From Candidatus Bipolaricaulota bacterium (GTDB taxonomy: Bacteria; Bipolaricaulota; Bipolaricaulia; UBA7950; UBA9294): a stretch of 15,988 nucleotides of DNA. The notes beneath the pieces are model-generated. The model ran no database searches. It saw only the letters and a list, made by a program, of their open reading frames with translations, and was not told where the DNA came from. Both the position numbers and the translations under genes were made by a program. This document shows positions 6,830-13,564 of the stretch, piece by piece (position 1 is the first letter of the stretch; every line of letters begins with the position of its first letter). The stretch spans positions 1 to 15,988 of the forward strand of contig JAGGSM010000095.1 in NCBI GenBank assembly GCA_021159105.1, read 5' to 3'.

Positions 6830-8068
6830 CTAGCGCGAGAGAACGCCATGCAGGATGAAATCGAGCATAGATGTGAGCGTTGTATCCGGAACCTGCTTCT
6901 CCTTCCCCATGAAGAGCCACCTCAGGCCTATGAAGTGCCCCATTCCAAGCAGTCCATAGGCAACCGGCTCCGGATCGAGGACATGGATCTCCCCATGATC
7001 CATACCGCGGCGCAGACCTCGCACGTATCCCTTGGCAAGCTGTTCGTAGTACCAACGGCCCACTTGTTGATCTATGAACTCTGCTTCGCGGATGATCCGA
7101 TAGGCACCGCGGTGTTTACCGATGAATTCGAAGAATGTCTTAAAGCCCTCACGCTCCACTTCCCGGCGATCACTAAGTCCACTGAGGGTGGCATGTTCCA
7201 GAGCGCGGAATCGATTATTGATATCTTCGACAAGCTGTGTGAAGATAGAGACCTTGGTCGGGAAGTGGAGATAGAACGTGCCCTGGGCAACGCCAGCAAC
7301 ATACGTAATGGCAGAGATAGACGTTTCATGAAATCCGGCTTCGCCGAACAGCTTTTCCGCTGCGCGCAGTAGGCTCTGTCGTGTCGCTTCGCCCCCTGTG
7401 ACGAGTGGAGCTTCCTCCACAGAGACCGCTGCTTTCCGAGCTCTCCCTGGAGACAGGTTCTTGCCCGTATCGAGTCCCTGCAAGATCACGGAGATGACGC
7501 TCTCATGCGTCGCTTCATAGAGCTTCTCGGGCTCCCAAATTATGTAGCGCATGGCAATGAACTCGAGTATCCCAAGCAGAGAGTATGCCACAACCTCAAC
7601 ATCCAACTGGCGGAATTCGCCGGTCTGCACACCCAAGCGAAGTATCTGTTCCAGTATTTCGGCGATGCTCTCGTGAAACCTCCAGTGAACCTCAAGATTG
7701 ATAAACTCGGCCTGTCTGAACACGTGATAGAGCCCGGCATTGTCGGAGATGAAGGCGAGTACTCCTTTGTAGCAAGTAAGAAGCTGCTCTGTTGCCGAGG
7801 AAAGAGGGGAGATCGCTTCCTTAATGCTAGCGACAAGGCTATCCTGCAGAAGCGCAATCAGTTTGAGATATACCTCTTCCTTGTTCAGAAAATAGCGATA
7901 GAAGGTGCCTTGGGCAAGCCCAGCCTCCCGGCAGATTGCAGAGACCGACGCAGCATGATATCCGTGCTCGCTGAACACATGCTCCCCGGCAGAGAGAAGG
8001 CGCTTGTATGTAGCTTCCGCCTTTCCCGTACGAGGGCGGCGACTATGTCTGGTATCCCTTTCTGTCAT
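6830..8068 (-). CDS. tandem TetR-family regulator (two complete TetR units fused)
   Basis: A 412-aa regulator, about twice the usual 190-220 aa of the TetR family. Unit 1 (about 10-205) has its helix-turn-helix around 41-60 (SAICREAGLAQGTFYRYF). Unit 2 (about 222-412) has a second one around 250-269 (SAITYVAGVAQGTFYLHF). The ligand-binding halves also repeat: FRQAEFINLEV (117-127) against IREAEFIDQQV (326-336), and VAYSLLGILEFIAMRY against VAYGLLGMGHFIGLRW. This is an intragenic duplication of a whole gene, not an added domain. ATG 8068 is chosen because MTERDTRHSRR gives a normal TetR N-terminus; no strong SD is visible, and TTG 8155 or ATG 8125 would add up to 29 atypical residues. It sits between the CoA operon and the divergent acsA operon. 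It probably represses both in response to an acyl-CoA or related ligand (inference). Confidence 0.88.
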   Translation of the reverse strand: MTERDTRHSRRPRTGKAEATYKRLLSAGEHVFSEHGYHAASVSAICREAGLAQGTFYRYFLNKEEVYLKLIALLQDSLVASIKEAISPLSSATEQLLTCYKGVLAFISDNAGLYHVFRQAEFINLEVHWRFHESIAEILEQILRLGVQTGEFRQLDVEVVAYSLLGILEFIAMRYIIWEPEKLYEATHESVISVILQGLDTGKNLSPGRARKAAVSVEEAPLVTGGEATRQSLLRAAEKLFGEAGFHETSISAITYVAGVAQGTFYLHFPTKVSIFTQLVEDINNRFRALEHATLSGLSDRREVEREGFKTFFEFIGKHRGAYRIIREAEFIDQQVGRWYYEQLAKGYVRGLRRGMDHGEIHVLDPEPVAYGLLGMGHFIGLRWLFMGKEKQVPDTTLTSMLDFILHGVLSR

Positions 8069-8240
8069 TTTGCTGTCCAATTTCGGATCAAATCGGTTCG
8101 ACGGTGATCTTCCTACATTCGGCATGCCAAGGTCAAATTGACGCTTTCGGCTCAAGTGAGAGTCGCAAGGCCTTCATCGATACGATCAAATGACTGCATA
8201 CAGGGTCTTTGTAACCATATCTATCGCTCATGGTCCAGGC

Positions 8241-8269
8241 TTGACATGGGGAGTTGCTTTAAATAAAGT
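8241..8269 (+). promoter_or_regulatory. sigma-70-type promoter of the acsA-satP operon
   Basis: A consensus -35 box TTGACA (8241-8246), a 17-bp spacer, and the -10 box TAAAGT (8264-8269). Transcription should start near 8276, giving an untranslated leader of about 180 nt before the GTG at 8458. The last base of the -10 box is the first base of the operator candidate, the same geometry as at the CoA-thioester operon. Confidence 0.78.
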
Positions 8270-8289
8270 GAGAGGCGAGTCAGGTCTCA
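8269..8289 (+). promoter_or_regulatory. operator candidate of the acsA-satP operon (21-bp palindrome)
   Basis: Reads TGAGAGGCGA, one central G, then TCAGGTCTCA. The right half is the exact reverse complement of the left half of the site at 6766-6786; the left half here matches the ideal TGAGACCTGA at 7 of 10 bases. Aligned in the same direction relative to their promoters, the two regions agree at 26 of 34 bases from the -10 box through the shared TATTTG after the operator. The site covers the expected transcription start, so binding should repress. It probably answers to the adjacent tandem TetR regulator (inference). Confidence 0.7.
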
Positions 8290-8390
8290 TATTTGAGTTG
8301 CCCGTATTCTCTGTCGGAGCGAAAATGGATATCCTGCGAGAATACATCGGCAGTTCCAACTTGATTCCTGTCAGATTATCTATGGGCGCT

Positions 8391-8426
8391 TTGCGCGCGG
8401 GCGCGCAGTTGGCTAGTATTGCGCAA
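8391..8426 (+). repeat. GC-rich inverted repeat in the acsA leader
   Basis: TTGCGC (8391-8396) pairs with GCGCAA (8421-8426). Inside it GCGCG (8393-8397) can also pair with CGCGC (8402-8406) around a CGGG loop; the two pairings exclude each other. The region ends 15 nt before the SD of acsA. It could be a leader hairpin affecting mRNA stability or translation, or a weak second promoter (TTGCGC, 17 bp, TAGTAT). Function uncertain. Confidence 0.35.
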
Positions 8427-8457
8427 GATCATTAACCTATAGGAGTGTGGTCAAACC

Positions 8458-10416
8458 GTGTCAAATCCGACAAAGTGGGTCGAGAAGGACCCGAAGAAGG
8501 AGAACGTCTTCTGGCCGACTGCGGCCATGAAGGAGCAGGCGTGGGTCTCCGACGAGTCGATCTACGCCGAGGCAAAGGCTGATCCGGTTGCGTTCTGGAG
8601 CAAGCACGCCGAGGAGCTGCACTGGTTCAAACACTGGGACAAGGCGTACGAGTTCGCTCCCGAGAACTACAAGTGGTTCGTCGGCGGGAAGCTCAACCTC
8701 TCCTACAACTCCCTAGACGCCCAGATCGAGAAGGGGAACGGAGACAAGATCGCCCTCATCTGGGAGCCGGAGCCGGTGGAGGAAGAGGCTGTCAAGCTCA
8801 CCTACAAGGAGCTGCATCGCCAGGTCAGCAAGTTCGCCAACGCGTTGAAAGGACTGGGCGTGAAGAAGGGCGACCGCGTGGGGATCTACCTGCCGATGAT
8901 CCCGGAGGCAGTGATCGCCATGCAGGCCTGCGCGCGCATCGGTGCGCCGCACAGCGTCGTTTTCTCCGCGTTCTCGCCAGATTCACTGCGCGACCGGATG
9001 ATCGATGCAGGAGCGAAGATCGTCATCACCGCCGACGGTTACTACCGGCGAGGCAAGGCGATCAACCTGAAGAAGAACGCCGATGCTGGAGTTGAAGGAA
9101 CCCCCGTGGAGAAGGTCGTCGTCGTCAAGCGCCTCGATGGGAGCGCACCCATGACCGCTGGCCGTGATCTGTGGTACCACGACCTGATGAAGGACGCCTC
9201 CGAGGACTGCCCGGCAGAAGAGATGGATTCCGAGGACCTGGCGTTCCTCCTGTACACCTCGGGGACGACTGGCCAGCCGAAGGGAATCATGCACACCACT
9301 GGCGGCTACGCTGTTCAGTCCTATCTGACAGCCAAGTGGAACTTTGACCTACATCCGGGCGACGTCTTCTGGTGCACCGCTGACGTCGGTTGGATCACGG
9401 GGCATACCTACATCAACTACGCCCCGTTGATGAACGGAGTGACGAGCGTGATGTACGAGGGTTCGCCGGACGCTCCCGACTACGGCCGCATGTGGGCGAT
9501 CATCGAAAAGCACAAGGTGACCCAGCTGTACACCGCACCGACCGCGATCCGCATGTTCCTCAAGTGGGGGGATGAGTGGCCGGCTAAGTACGACATGTCA
9601 TCACTGCGCCTGCTGGGAACGGTCGGTGAGCCGATCAACGTCGACGCCTGGCTGTGGTACTTCGACAAGATCGGTGGCGGACGCTGCCCGATCGTCGATA
9701 CGTGGTGGCAGACCGAGACAGGGGCGAACATGGTCAACAGTCTCCCCGGCATCGGCCCGTTCATCCCAACCATCGCCGGTCGGCCTTTCCCAGGCGTGAT
9801 CGCGGACATCCTCGATGCCGGTGGATCGCCAGTCGCTCCAGGTGAGGGCGGATACCTCTCCATCTTCAGCCCGTTCCCGCCGGCGTTGACGCGCGGGATC
9901 TATGGGGACATGGATAGGTTCAAGGCGCAATACTTCACCGAGTACGGCGACGAACGCTACTTCACTAGCGACGGAGCGCGCAAGGACGAGATGGGGAACA
10001 TCCGCATCACTGGGCGTGTCGACGACGTTATGAACGTTGCCGGTCATCGCCTCGCCACCGCGGAGGTGGAGAGCGCGCTGGCGCAGAACGACAAGGTCAG
10101 CGAAGTGGCCGTCGTCTCCCGCCCGGACGATCTGAAGGGAGAGGTCCCGGTGGCGTTCGTCCTTGTTAAGGCGGGGGTCGAGCACTCGGACGAGATCCGC
10201 AAGGAGCTGCTGGCGACGGTGACCAAGGTCATCGGGCCGACCGGACGACCTGACGAGATCATTTTCGTCGACGACGTGCCGAAGACCCGGTCCGGGAAGA
10301 TCATGCGCCGCGTCTTGAAGGCGCTGGTACGAAACGACCCTGTCGGTGACCTCACCACGTTGCAGAACCCGGAGAGCGTCGACCACTTGAAAGAGATGGT
10401 CGGCTACAAGGGCTAG
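8458..10416 (+). CDS. acsA: acetyl-CoA synthetase (AMP-forming acetate:CoA ligase)
   Basis: A 652-aa enzyme, the same length as E. coli Acs, that activates acetate with ATP and CoA via acetyl-AMP in the cytoplasm. The ANL-family core motifs are YTSGTTGQPKG (from Tyr266), TVGEPIN, DTWWQTETG (from Asp414), and GRVDDVMNVAGHRLATAE at the hinge. PKTRSGK follows with Lys614, the catalytic lysine that is reversibly acetylated in well-studied Acs enzymes. The N-terminal Acs-specific region (WFVGGKLNLSYNSLD) is present, which separates it from propionyl- or medium-chain ligases. The GTG start lies 12 nt after AGGAG, a longer than usual gap. It is first in a two-gene operon with the acetate transporter and has the promoter and operator described above. 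Codon use looks GC-rich and strongly biased, in line with high expression. Confidence 0.97.
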   Translation: MSNPTKWVEKDPKKENVFWPTAAMKEQAWVSDESIYAEAKADPVAFWSKHAEELHWFKHWDKAYEFAPENYKWFVGGKLNLSYNSLDAQIEKGNGDKIALIWEPEPVEEEAVKLTYKELHRQVSKFANALKGLGVKKGDRVGIYLPMIPEAVIAMQACARIGAPHSVVFSAFSPDSLRDRMIDAGAKIVITADGYYRRGKAINLKKNADAGVEGTPVEKVVVVKRLDGSAPMTAGRDLWYHDLMKDASEDCPAEEMDSEDLAFLLYTSGTTGQPKGIMHTTGGYAVQSYLTAKWNFDLHPGDVFWCTADVGWITGHTYINYAPLMNGVTSVMYEGSPDAPDYGRMWAIIEKHKVTQLYTAPTAIRMFLKWGDEWPAKYDMSSLRLLGTVGEPINVDAWLWYFDKIGGGRCPIVDTWWQTETGANMVNSLPGIGPFIPTIAGRPFPGVIADILDAGGSPVAPGEGGYLSIFSPFPPALTRGIYGDMDRFKAQYFTEYGDERYFTSDGARKDEMGNIRITGRVDDVMNVAGHRLATAEVESALAQNDKVSEVAVVSRPDDLKGEVPVAFVLVKAGVEHSDEIRKELLATVTKVIGPTGRPDEIIFVDDVPKTRSGKIMRRVLKALVRNDPVGDLTTLQNPESVDHLKEMVGYKG

Positions 10417-10420
10417 GAGG
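10414..10420 (+). promoter_or_regulatory. ribosome binding site of satP overlapping the acsA stop
   Basis: TAGGAGG, whose first three bases are the acsA stop codon, 5 nt before ATG 10426. This indicates that the two genes are translationally coupled. Confidence 0.85.
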
Positions 10421-10425
10421 AACTA

Positions 10426-11007
10426 ATGAGCGAAGCAAATAAGCCCGCACTAGCGAACGTCGGTGCGCTGGGGTTGGGAGGGTTCGCCCTCTCGACGTTC
10501 ATCCTGAACATCGTGAATGCTGGATGGGTCGATGCCTCTGCGATTGGGATTGTTATGCCCGTTGCCATGCTCTATGGTGGGCTGGCCCAATTCATGGCTG
10601 GCATGTGGGACGTGCGCAGGGGCGACATATTCGGAGCCACCTGCTTTACCTCATTCGGTGCATTCTGGATGGGGTTGGCGCTCTTCTTCTTCATGAAGTT
10701 CGCCGGTGTCCCGGTGATTGCCGATGTATCGGCAAGCGGAGTGGCAATCGTCCTCATCGCGTGGGGGATATTCACCTTTTACGCGACGATCGCCTCTCTC
10801 AAGCTTCCCAAGGCTGTCACGTGGGTGTTCATCACCCTGACCATCCTCTTCTTCCTGCTGGCGATCGGGGAATTCGTCCCCATCGTGCACACCATCGCAG
10901 GTTACGAAGGGGTGCTGTGCGCGTTGATCGCTTGGTACACCTCCGCCGGTATCCTGATCAACACCGTACACGGCAAGACCGTGCTCCCTCTGGGAGAGCG
11001 CAAGTAG
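10426..11007 (+). CDS. satP: acetate/succinate-proton symporter (AceTr: GPR1/FUN34/YaaH family)
   Basis: A 193-aa inner-membrane protein with about six hydrophobic segments, the size and layout of SatP (YaaH). The segment AQFMAGMWDVRRGDIFGATCFTSFGAFW (about 54-81) is the family's most conserved part. The N-terminal signature is altered: the usual NPAPLGL is here NVGALGL (11-17), with both prolines lost. Family members form hexameric channels taking up acetate or succinate with protons. Its coupling to acsA (gap 9 nt, SD overlapping the acsA stop) strongly suggests acetate uptake followed by activation. Both should share the acsA promoter and operator. A strong terminator follows. Substrate range beyond acetate cannot be judged. 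Confidence 0.93.
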   Translation: MSEANKPALANVGALGLGGFALSTFILNIVNAGWVDASAIGIVMPVAMLYGGLAQFMAGMWDVRRGDIFGATCFTSFGAFWMGLALFFFMKFAGVPVIADVSASGVAIVLIAWGIFTFYATIASLKLPKAVTWVFITLTILFFLLAIGEFVPIVHTIAGYEGVLCALIAWYTSAGILINTVHGKTVLPLGERK

Positions 11008-11019
11008 AAAGAACAGATC

Positions 11020-11055
11020 ACGGGGCGGGCTCTTTGAAGCCCGTCCCGTTTTTTT
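11020..11055 (+). terminator. intrinsic terminator of the acsA-satP operon
   Basis: A 12-bp stem with one G-U pair (ACGGGGCGGGCT at 11020-11031 against AGCCCGTCCCGT at 11038-11049), loop CTTTGA, then a run of seven T (11049-11055). It begins 13 nt after the satP stop. The opposite strand has no T run after the hairpin, so it probably serves only the plus strand. Confidence 0.93.
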
Positions 11056-11056
11056 C

Positions 11057-11914
11057 TTATAGATCCACCGCCATCTCCACCCAGGAGTGACGCTTCACAA
11101 ACCCCTCCTCCACCAGGATGCTCGCCAGAGCCTGTGTGTCGTCGTGCAGCGAGACGCTGATCCTCGTCCGGCCAAGCCTCGTGAACCATCCATCGGCAGC
11201 GCCTAACAGAGCATGAAGCGCGCCCTCTGATGCCGGCGGGATAATTCTCAGCTGGACCTCTCCCACGCCCTGATGCGGCAGAGCGATCAGCATGGCCGCC
11301 AGCGCCTCTCTTTTCCCCGAGCGCACTACCAAGCGGCGTATGCGCACTCCAATGAGCGCATTTATTGGCCCGAGGTCGTAGGGGTGGCGCGGGATGTCCA
11401 CCCTCCGCGCACGCTGCACCGATCCATCGGAGAAATACCCTGTTCCAAGTGGGAGTGAGCGCTGGTAGAGGTCGATGTGATCATAGGGGACAAACCCAGC
11501 TCGCTCGACCAACAGCTGCGCGGTGTGATCGAACACCGCTCCGTGCACGCGCAGGTAGCCGAGCCGCTTCAGCCGGGAGAGGGCCTCATTGATCAACGCG
11601 AGTGCGACCCCGCTTCTGCGATACTCTTCCCGCACGTAGGCCCCGATCAGGATCGGCACCCTCTTCTTCAACACCGTCAGCATTCCCACCGCGCGCTCAC
11701 CGTCCTTTGCCAGGAGGACAAACAGTCCACGATGGGTGAGAAGCTCGATCGTGCGCAGCGGAAGGGAGCGGCAAGCGAGGAGCACGCGCGCCAGGCGGGC
11801 CACTCCAGCGATGTTCGTCCCGCGCTCGGCGAGCTCCGCACCGAAGCCAACGCGCACCAATTCGATGTAGCTCTCCAGGTCGGTCTTGGTCAACGTGGTG
11901 ATTTCAACGGGCAT
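11057..11914 (-). CDS. GNAT-family N-acetyltransferase, probably two GNAT units
   Basis: A 285-aa protein. The N-terminal part (about 1-150) is a GNAT domain: the acetyl-CoA pyrophosphate loop is VREEYRRSGVALAL (94-107, the R/QxxGxG/A motif with Arg99, Gly102, Ala104). It is followed by AQLLVERAGFVPYDH, the usual A-x-x-L-x-x-x-x-GF ending. The C-terminal part also ends in a GNAT-like pattern (ISVSLHDDTQ, then ASILVEEGFVKRHSWVEM), suggesting a second, degenerate GNAT unit without a visible pyrophosphate loop. Substrate unknown; such proteins acetylate amines on small molecules or proteins. No SD precedes ATG 11914, and a promoter lies so close that the mRNA may be leaderless. It converges on the acsA operon, ending next to that operon's terminator. 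Confidence 0.8.
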   Translation of the reverse strand: MPVEITTLTKTDLESYIELVRVGFGAELAERGTNIAGVARLARVLLACRSLPLRTIELLTHRGLFVLLAKDGERAVGMLTVLKKRVPILIGAYVREEYRRSGVALALINEALSRLKRLGYLRVHGAVFDHTAQLLVERAGFVPYDHIDLYQRSLPLGTGYFSDGSVQRARRVDIPRHPYDLGPINALIGVRIRRLVVRSGKREALAAMLIALPHQGVGEVQLRIIPPASEGALHALLGAADGWFTRLGRTRISVSLHDDTQALASILVEEGFVKRHSWVEMAVDL

Positions 11915-11920
11915 GGGTGC

Positions 11921-11949
11921 AGTCTAACCAGTGAGACACCCCGTGGCAA
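11921..11949 (-). promoter_or_regulatory. promoter of the GNAT gene (possible leaderless transcript)
   Basis: On the minus strand: TTGCCA (11949-11944), a 17-bp spacer, TAGACT (11926-11921). Only 6 nt separate the -10 box from the ATG at 11914, so transcription would begin at or near the start codon. No SD is present, which fits leaderless translation. Confidence 0.5.
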
Positions 11950-11977
11950 CCAGGTGGGGAAGGAAGGGAGAAGCCGC

Positions 11978-12006
11978 TTGGAACTGAGCAGCGTACGTGG
12001 TATCCT
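11978..12006 (+). promoter_or_regulatory. promoter candidate of the orn cluster
   Basis: TTGGAA (11978-11983), a 17-bp spacer, TATCCT (12001-12006). Each box matches the consensus at 4 of 6 positions. The start point would be near 12013, some 23 nt before the TTG start of orn and in front of its SD-like AGGGGA. Confidence 0.45.
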
Positions 12007-12035
12007 CGTGCACACAGAAAGGGGACTGATCGCGA

Positions 12036-12599
12036 TTGAAGAAAGATCGACAAAACCTGGTGTGGGTTGACCTCGAGACGAGCGGGATCGATGTTGAGAC
12101 AAAGGCGATCCTGGAAGTGGCGATGATCATAACTGACAAGGACCTAAATGTGATCGCCGAGGGGCCGGAGTTGGTGATTCACCAGTCGGATGAAGTGCTG
12201 GAGAATCTCGATGAGTGGTGTAAGAAGCAATACCGAGCGTCTGGGTTGATCGACGAGGTGCGCAGATCGTCGATCTCCCTGGCGCAGGCGGAATCAGAAC
12301 TGGTCTCCTTCGCTTCACAGTACTGCCCTGTGCGTGCCTGTCCCCTGTGCGGAAATTCGATCTGCTTCGATCGGCGGTTCATCATCCGCTACATGCCGCG
12401 ATTGAACTCCCTGCTCAGTTACCGCAACGTCGACGTGAGCACGCTCAAGGAGCTGGTGGCCAGGTGGTACCCGGAGGCTCTGATCGGCGTCGGCAACAGC
12501 CAGACATCGAAGCACCGGGCGCTCAGTGATATTCAAGAATCAATTGGAGAGCTGCTCCACTACCGCGAGATCGTATTCAGGGGGGGAGATGAAAGATAG
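12036..12599 (+). CDS. orn: oligoribonuclease (3'-5' DEDDh exoribonuclease)
   Basis: A 187-aa protein closely matching Orn, which degrades 2-5 nt RNA fragments and linear pGpG to mononucleotides in the cytoplasm. The metal-binding DEDDh residues are Asp12 and Glu14 (WVDLET), Asp112 (CFDRRF), His160 and Asp165 (SKHRALSD). The Orn-typical segments AEGPELVIHQSDE, CGNSICFDRRF and DVSTLKEL are all present. The start is TTG 12036, with GGGGA 10 nt upstream; no ATG or GTG fits the conserved N-terminus. The last 11 nt overlap the start of the downstream dehydratase gene, suggesting cotranscription and coupling. Orn is well known in proteobacteria and actinobacteria and less common elsewhere. Confidence 0.94.
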   Translation: MKKDRQNLVWVDLETSGIDVETKAILEVAMIITDKDLNVIAEGPELVIHQSDEVLENLDEWCKKQYRASGLIDEVRRSSISLAQAESELVSFASQYCPVRACPLCGNSICFDRRFIIRYMPRLNSLLSYRNVDVSTLKELVARWYPEALIGVGNSQTSKHRALSDIQESIGELLHYREIVFRGGDER

Positions 12600-13564
12600 G
12601 CTGTGGGCAGAAGTCGTGGAAGCGAGAAAGCGACTGGATGGAATTGCACATGTGACACCGGTCTTCACCTCATCGTCCGTGGACCAAGAAGCAGGGAGCG
12701 AGCGTCTTCTTCAAGGCGGAGAACCTGCAGCGAACCGGATCGTTCAAGTTCCGCGGGGCGTACAACGCCATCAGCGCTCTGGATGAAGAGGCCAGAGCGA
12801 AGGGGGTCGTCACCCACTCCAGCGGAAACCACGGCCAGGCGCTCGCCCTAGCAGCTAGGCTGGTGGGAGAACGCGCGTTCGTCATCATGCCGGAGGACGC
12901 GCCGACGGTGAAGCGAGAAGCAGTCGCTGCATACGGGGCGATGGTCATCACCTGCGCACCGACGCAGGCCGCGCGCGAGGAGAAAGCCAAGGAGACGATC
13001 GAGCAGACATCAGCCGTGTTCATCGACTCGCACGACAACATGAGCGTCATCGCCGGACAGGCGACGGCAGCGACCGAGCTGATCGAACAGAGCGGTCCGT
13101 TCGACATCATCCTCGCGCCCGTCGGCGGAGGAGGATTGATCGCCGGGACTGCGCTCTCCGCCTCCCACCTGCTCGAGGGGGCGCGCGTCATCGCCTGCGA
13201 GCCATCAGGGGCGGACGATGCCTATCGCTCCCTCTCAAGAGGGGAGAGGATCACCCAGCTTGAGCCGCATACGATCGCTGATGGCCTGCGCACGCCTCTC
13301 GGGGAGCTCAACTTCGAGATCATGCAGCAGCTGGTCGATTCGGTCATCCTCGTCTCGGAACAGGAGATCCTGCAAGCTATGCGCTTCGTGTGGGAGAGGA
13401 TGAAGCTGATCATCGAGCCATCGAGCGCCGTCGCCGTCGCTCCACTGTTAAGCGGCGTGATCGGTGGAAATGGGGAGCGTGTCGGCGTCATCCTGAGCGG
13501 TGGGAACGTCGATCTCGATTCCTTCTTCACCCTCCTTGCAGAGACAAGTGCCGGCAAACAGTAA
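12589..13564 (+). pseudogene. PLP-dependent threonine/serine dehydratase, frameshifted
   Basis: The reading frame starts at ATG 12589, overlapping the end of orn, and reads KDRLWAEVVEARKRL through PVFTSSSVDQEAG. It then needs a shift at GGG 12694-12696 into the next frame, which continues ASVFFKAENLQRTGSFKFRG to the stop at 13562. Removing one G restores a protein of about 324 aa, the normal length of short fold-type II threonine dehydratases and serine racemases without an ACT domain. Visible are the PLP lysine in SFKFRGA (codon 12746-12748), SSGNHGQA, PVGGGGLIAG (phosphate-binding glycines) and the late ILSGGNVD. Everything else is intact, so a sequencing or assembly indel, or a very recent mutation, is likely. 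The family deaminates threonine or serine to 2-oxo acids; serine racemase is also possible. Confidence 0.85.

Larger units (their letters stand above)
8069..8457. other. intergenic region between the tandem tetR-like gene and acsA
   Basis: A 389-nt divergent regulatory region. It holds the acsA promoter (8241-8269), the operator candidate (8269-8289), a leader of about 180 nt for acsA with a GC-rich inverted repeat (8391-8426), and an acsA SD (AGGAG at 8441-8445). On the tetR side there are only weaker signs: a CTCA/TGAG dyad at 8151-8160 that continues as TGAGAG and shares the 9-mer AAGTGAGAG (8154-8162) with the acsA operator (8266-8274), and a GTCAA/TTGAC dyad at 8132-8142. I could not identify a convincing tetR promoter. 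A small open frame at 8190-8435 runs through the acsA promoter and has no SD or recognisable protein. Confidence 0.6.

Noticed and set aside
8069..8155. Longer N-terminus of the tandem TetR protein from TTG 8155 or ATG 8125
   Set aside because: The extra residues do not look like a TetR N-terminus and there is no SD. ATG 8068 gives a normal start, although its SD is also weak.
8190..8435. Small plus-strand open frame between the tetR-like gene and acsA
   Set aside because: It runs through the acsA promoter and operator, has no SD and no recognisable domain.
9601..10386. Long minus-strand open frame inside acsA
   Set aside because: It is antisense to a clearly conserved gene and arises from its GC-rich codon bias; the protein matches nothing recognisable.
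11020..11055. Bidirectional terminator also serving the GNAT gene
   Set aside because: On the minus strand the hairpin is followed by GATCTGTTC with no T run, so support for that direction is weak.
12690..12700. Programmed ribosomal frameshift in the dehydratase
   Set aside because: No slippery heptamer or obvious stimulating structure is seen at the shift point; a plain indel is simpler.
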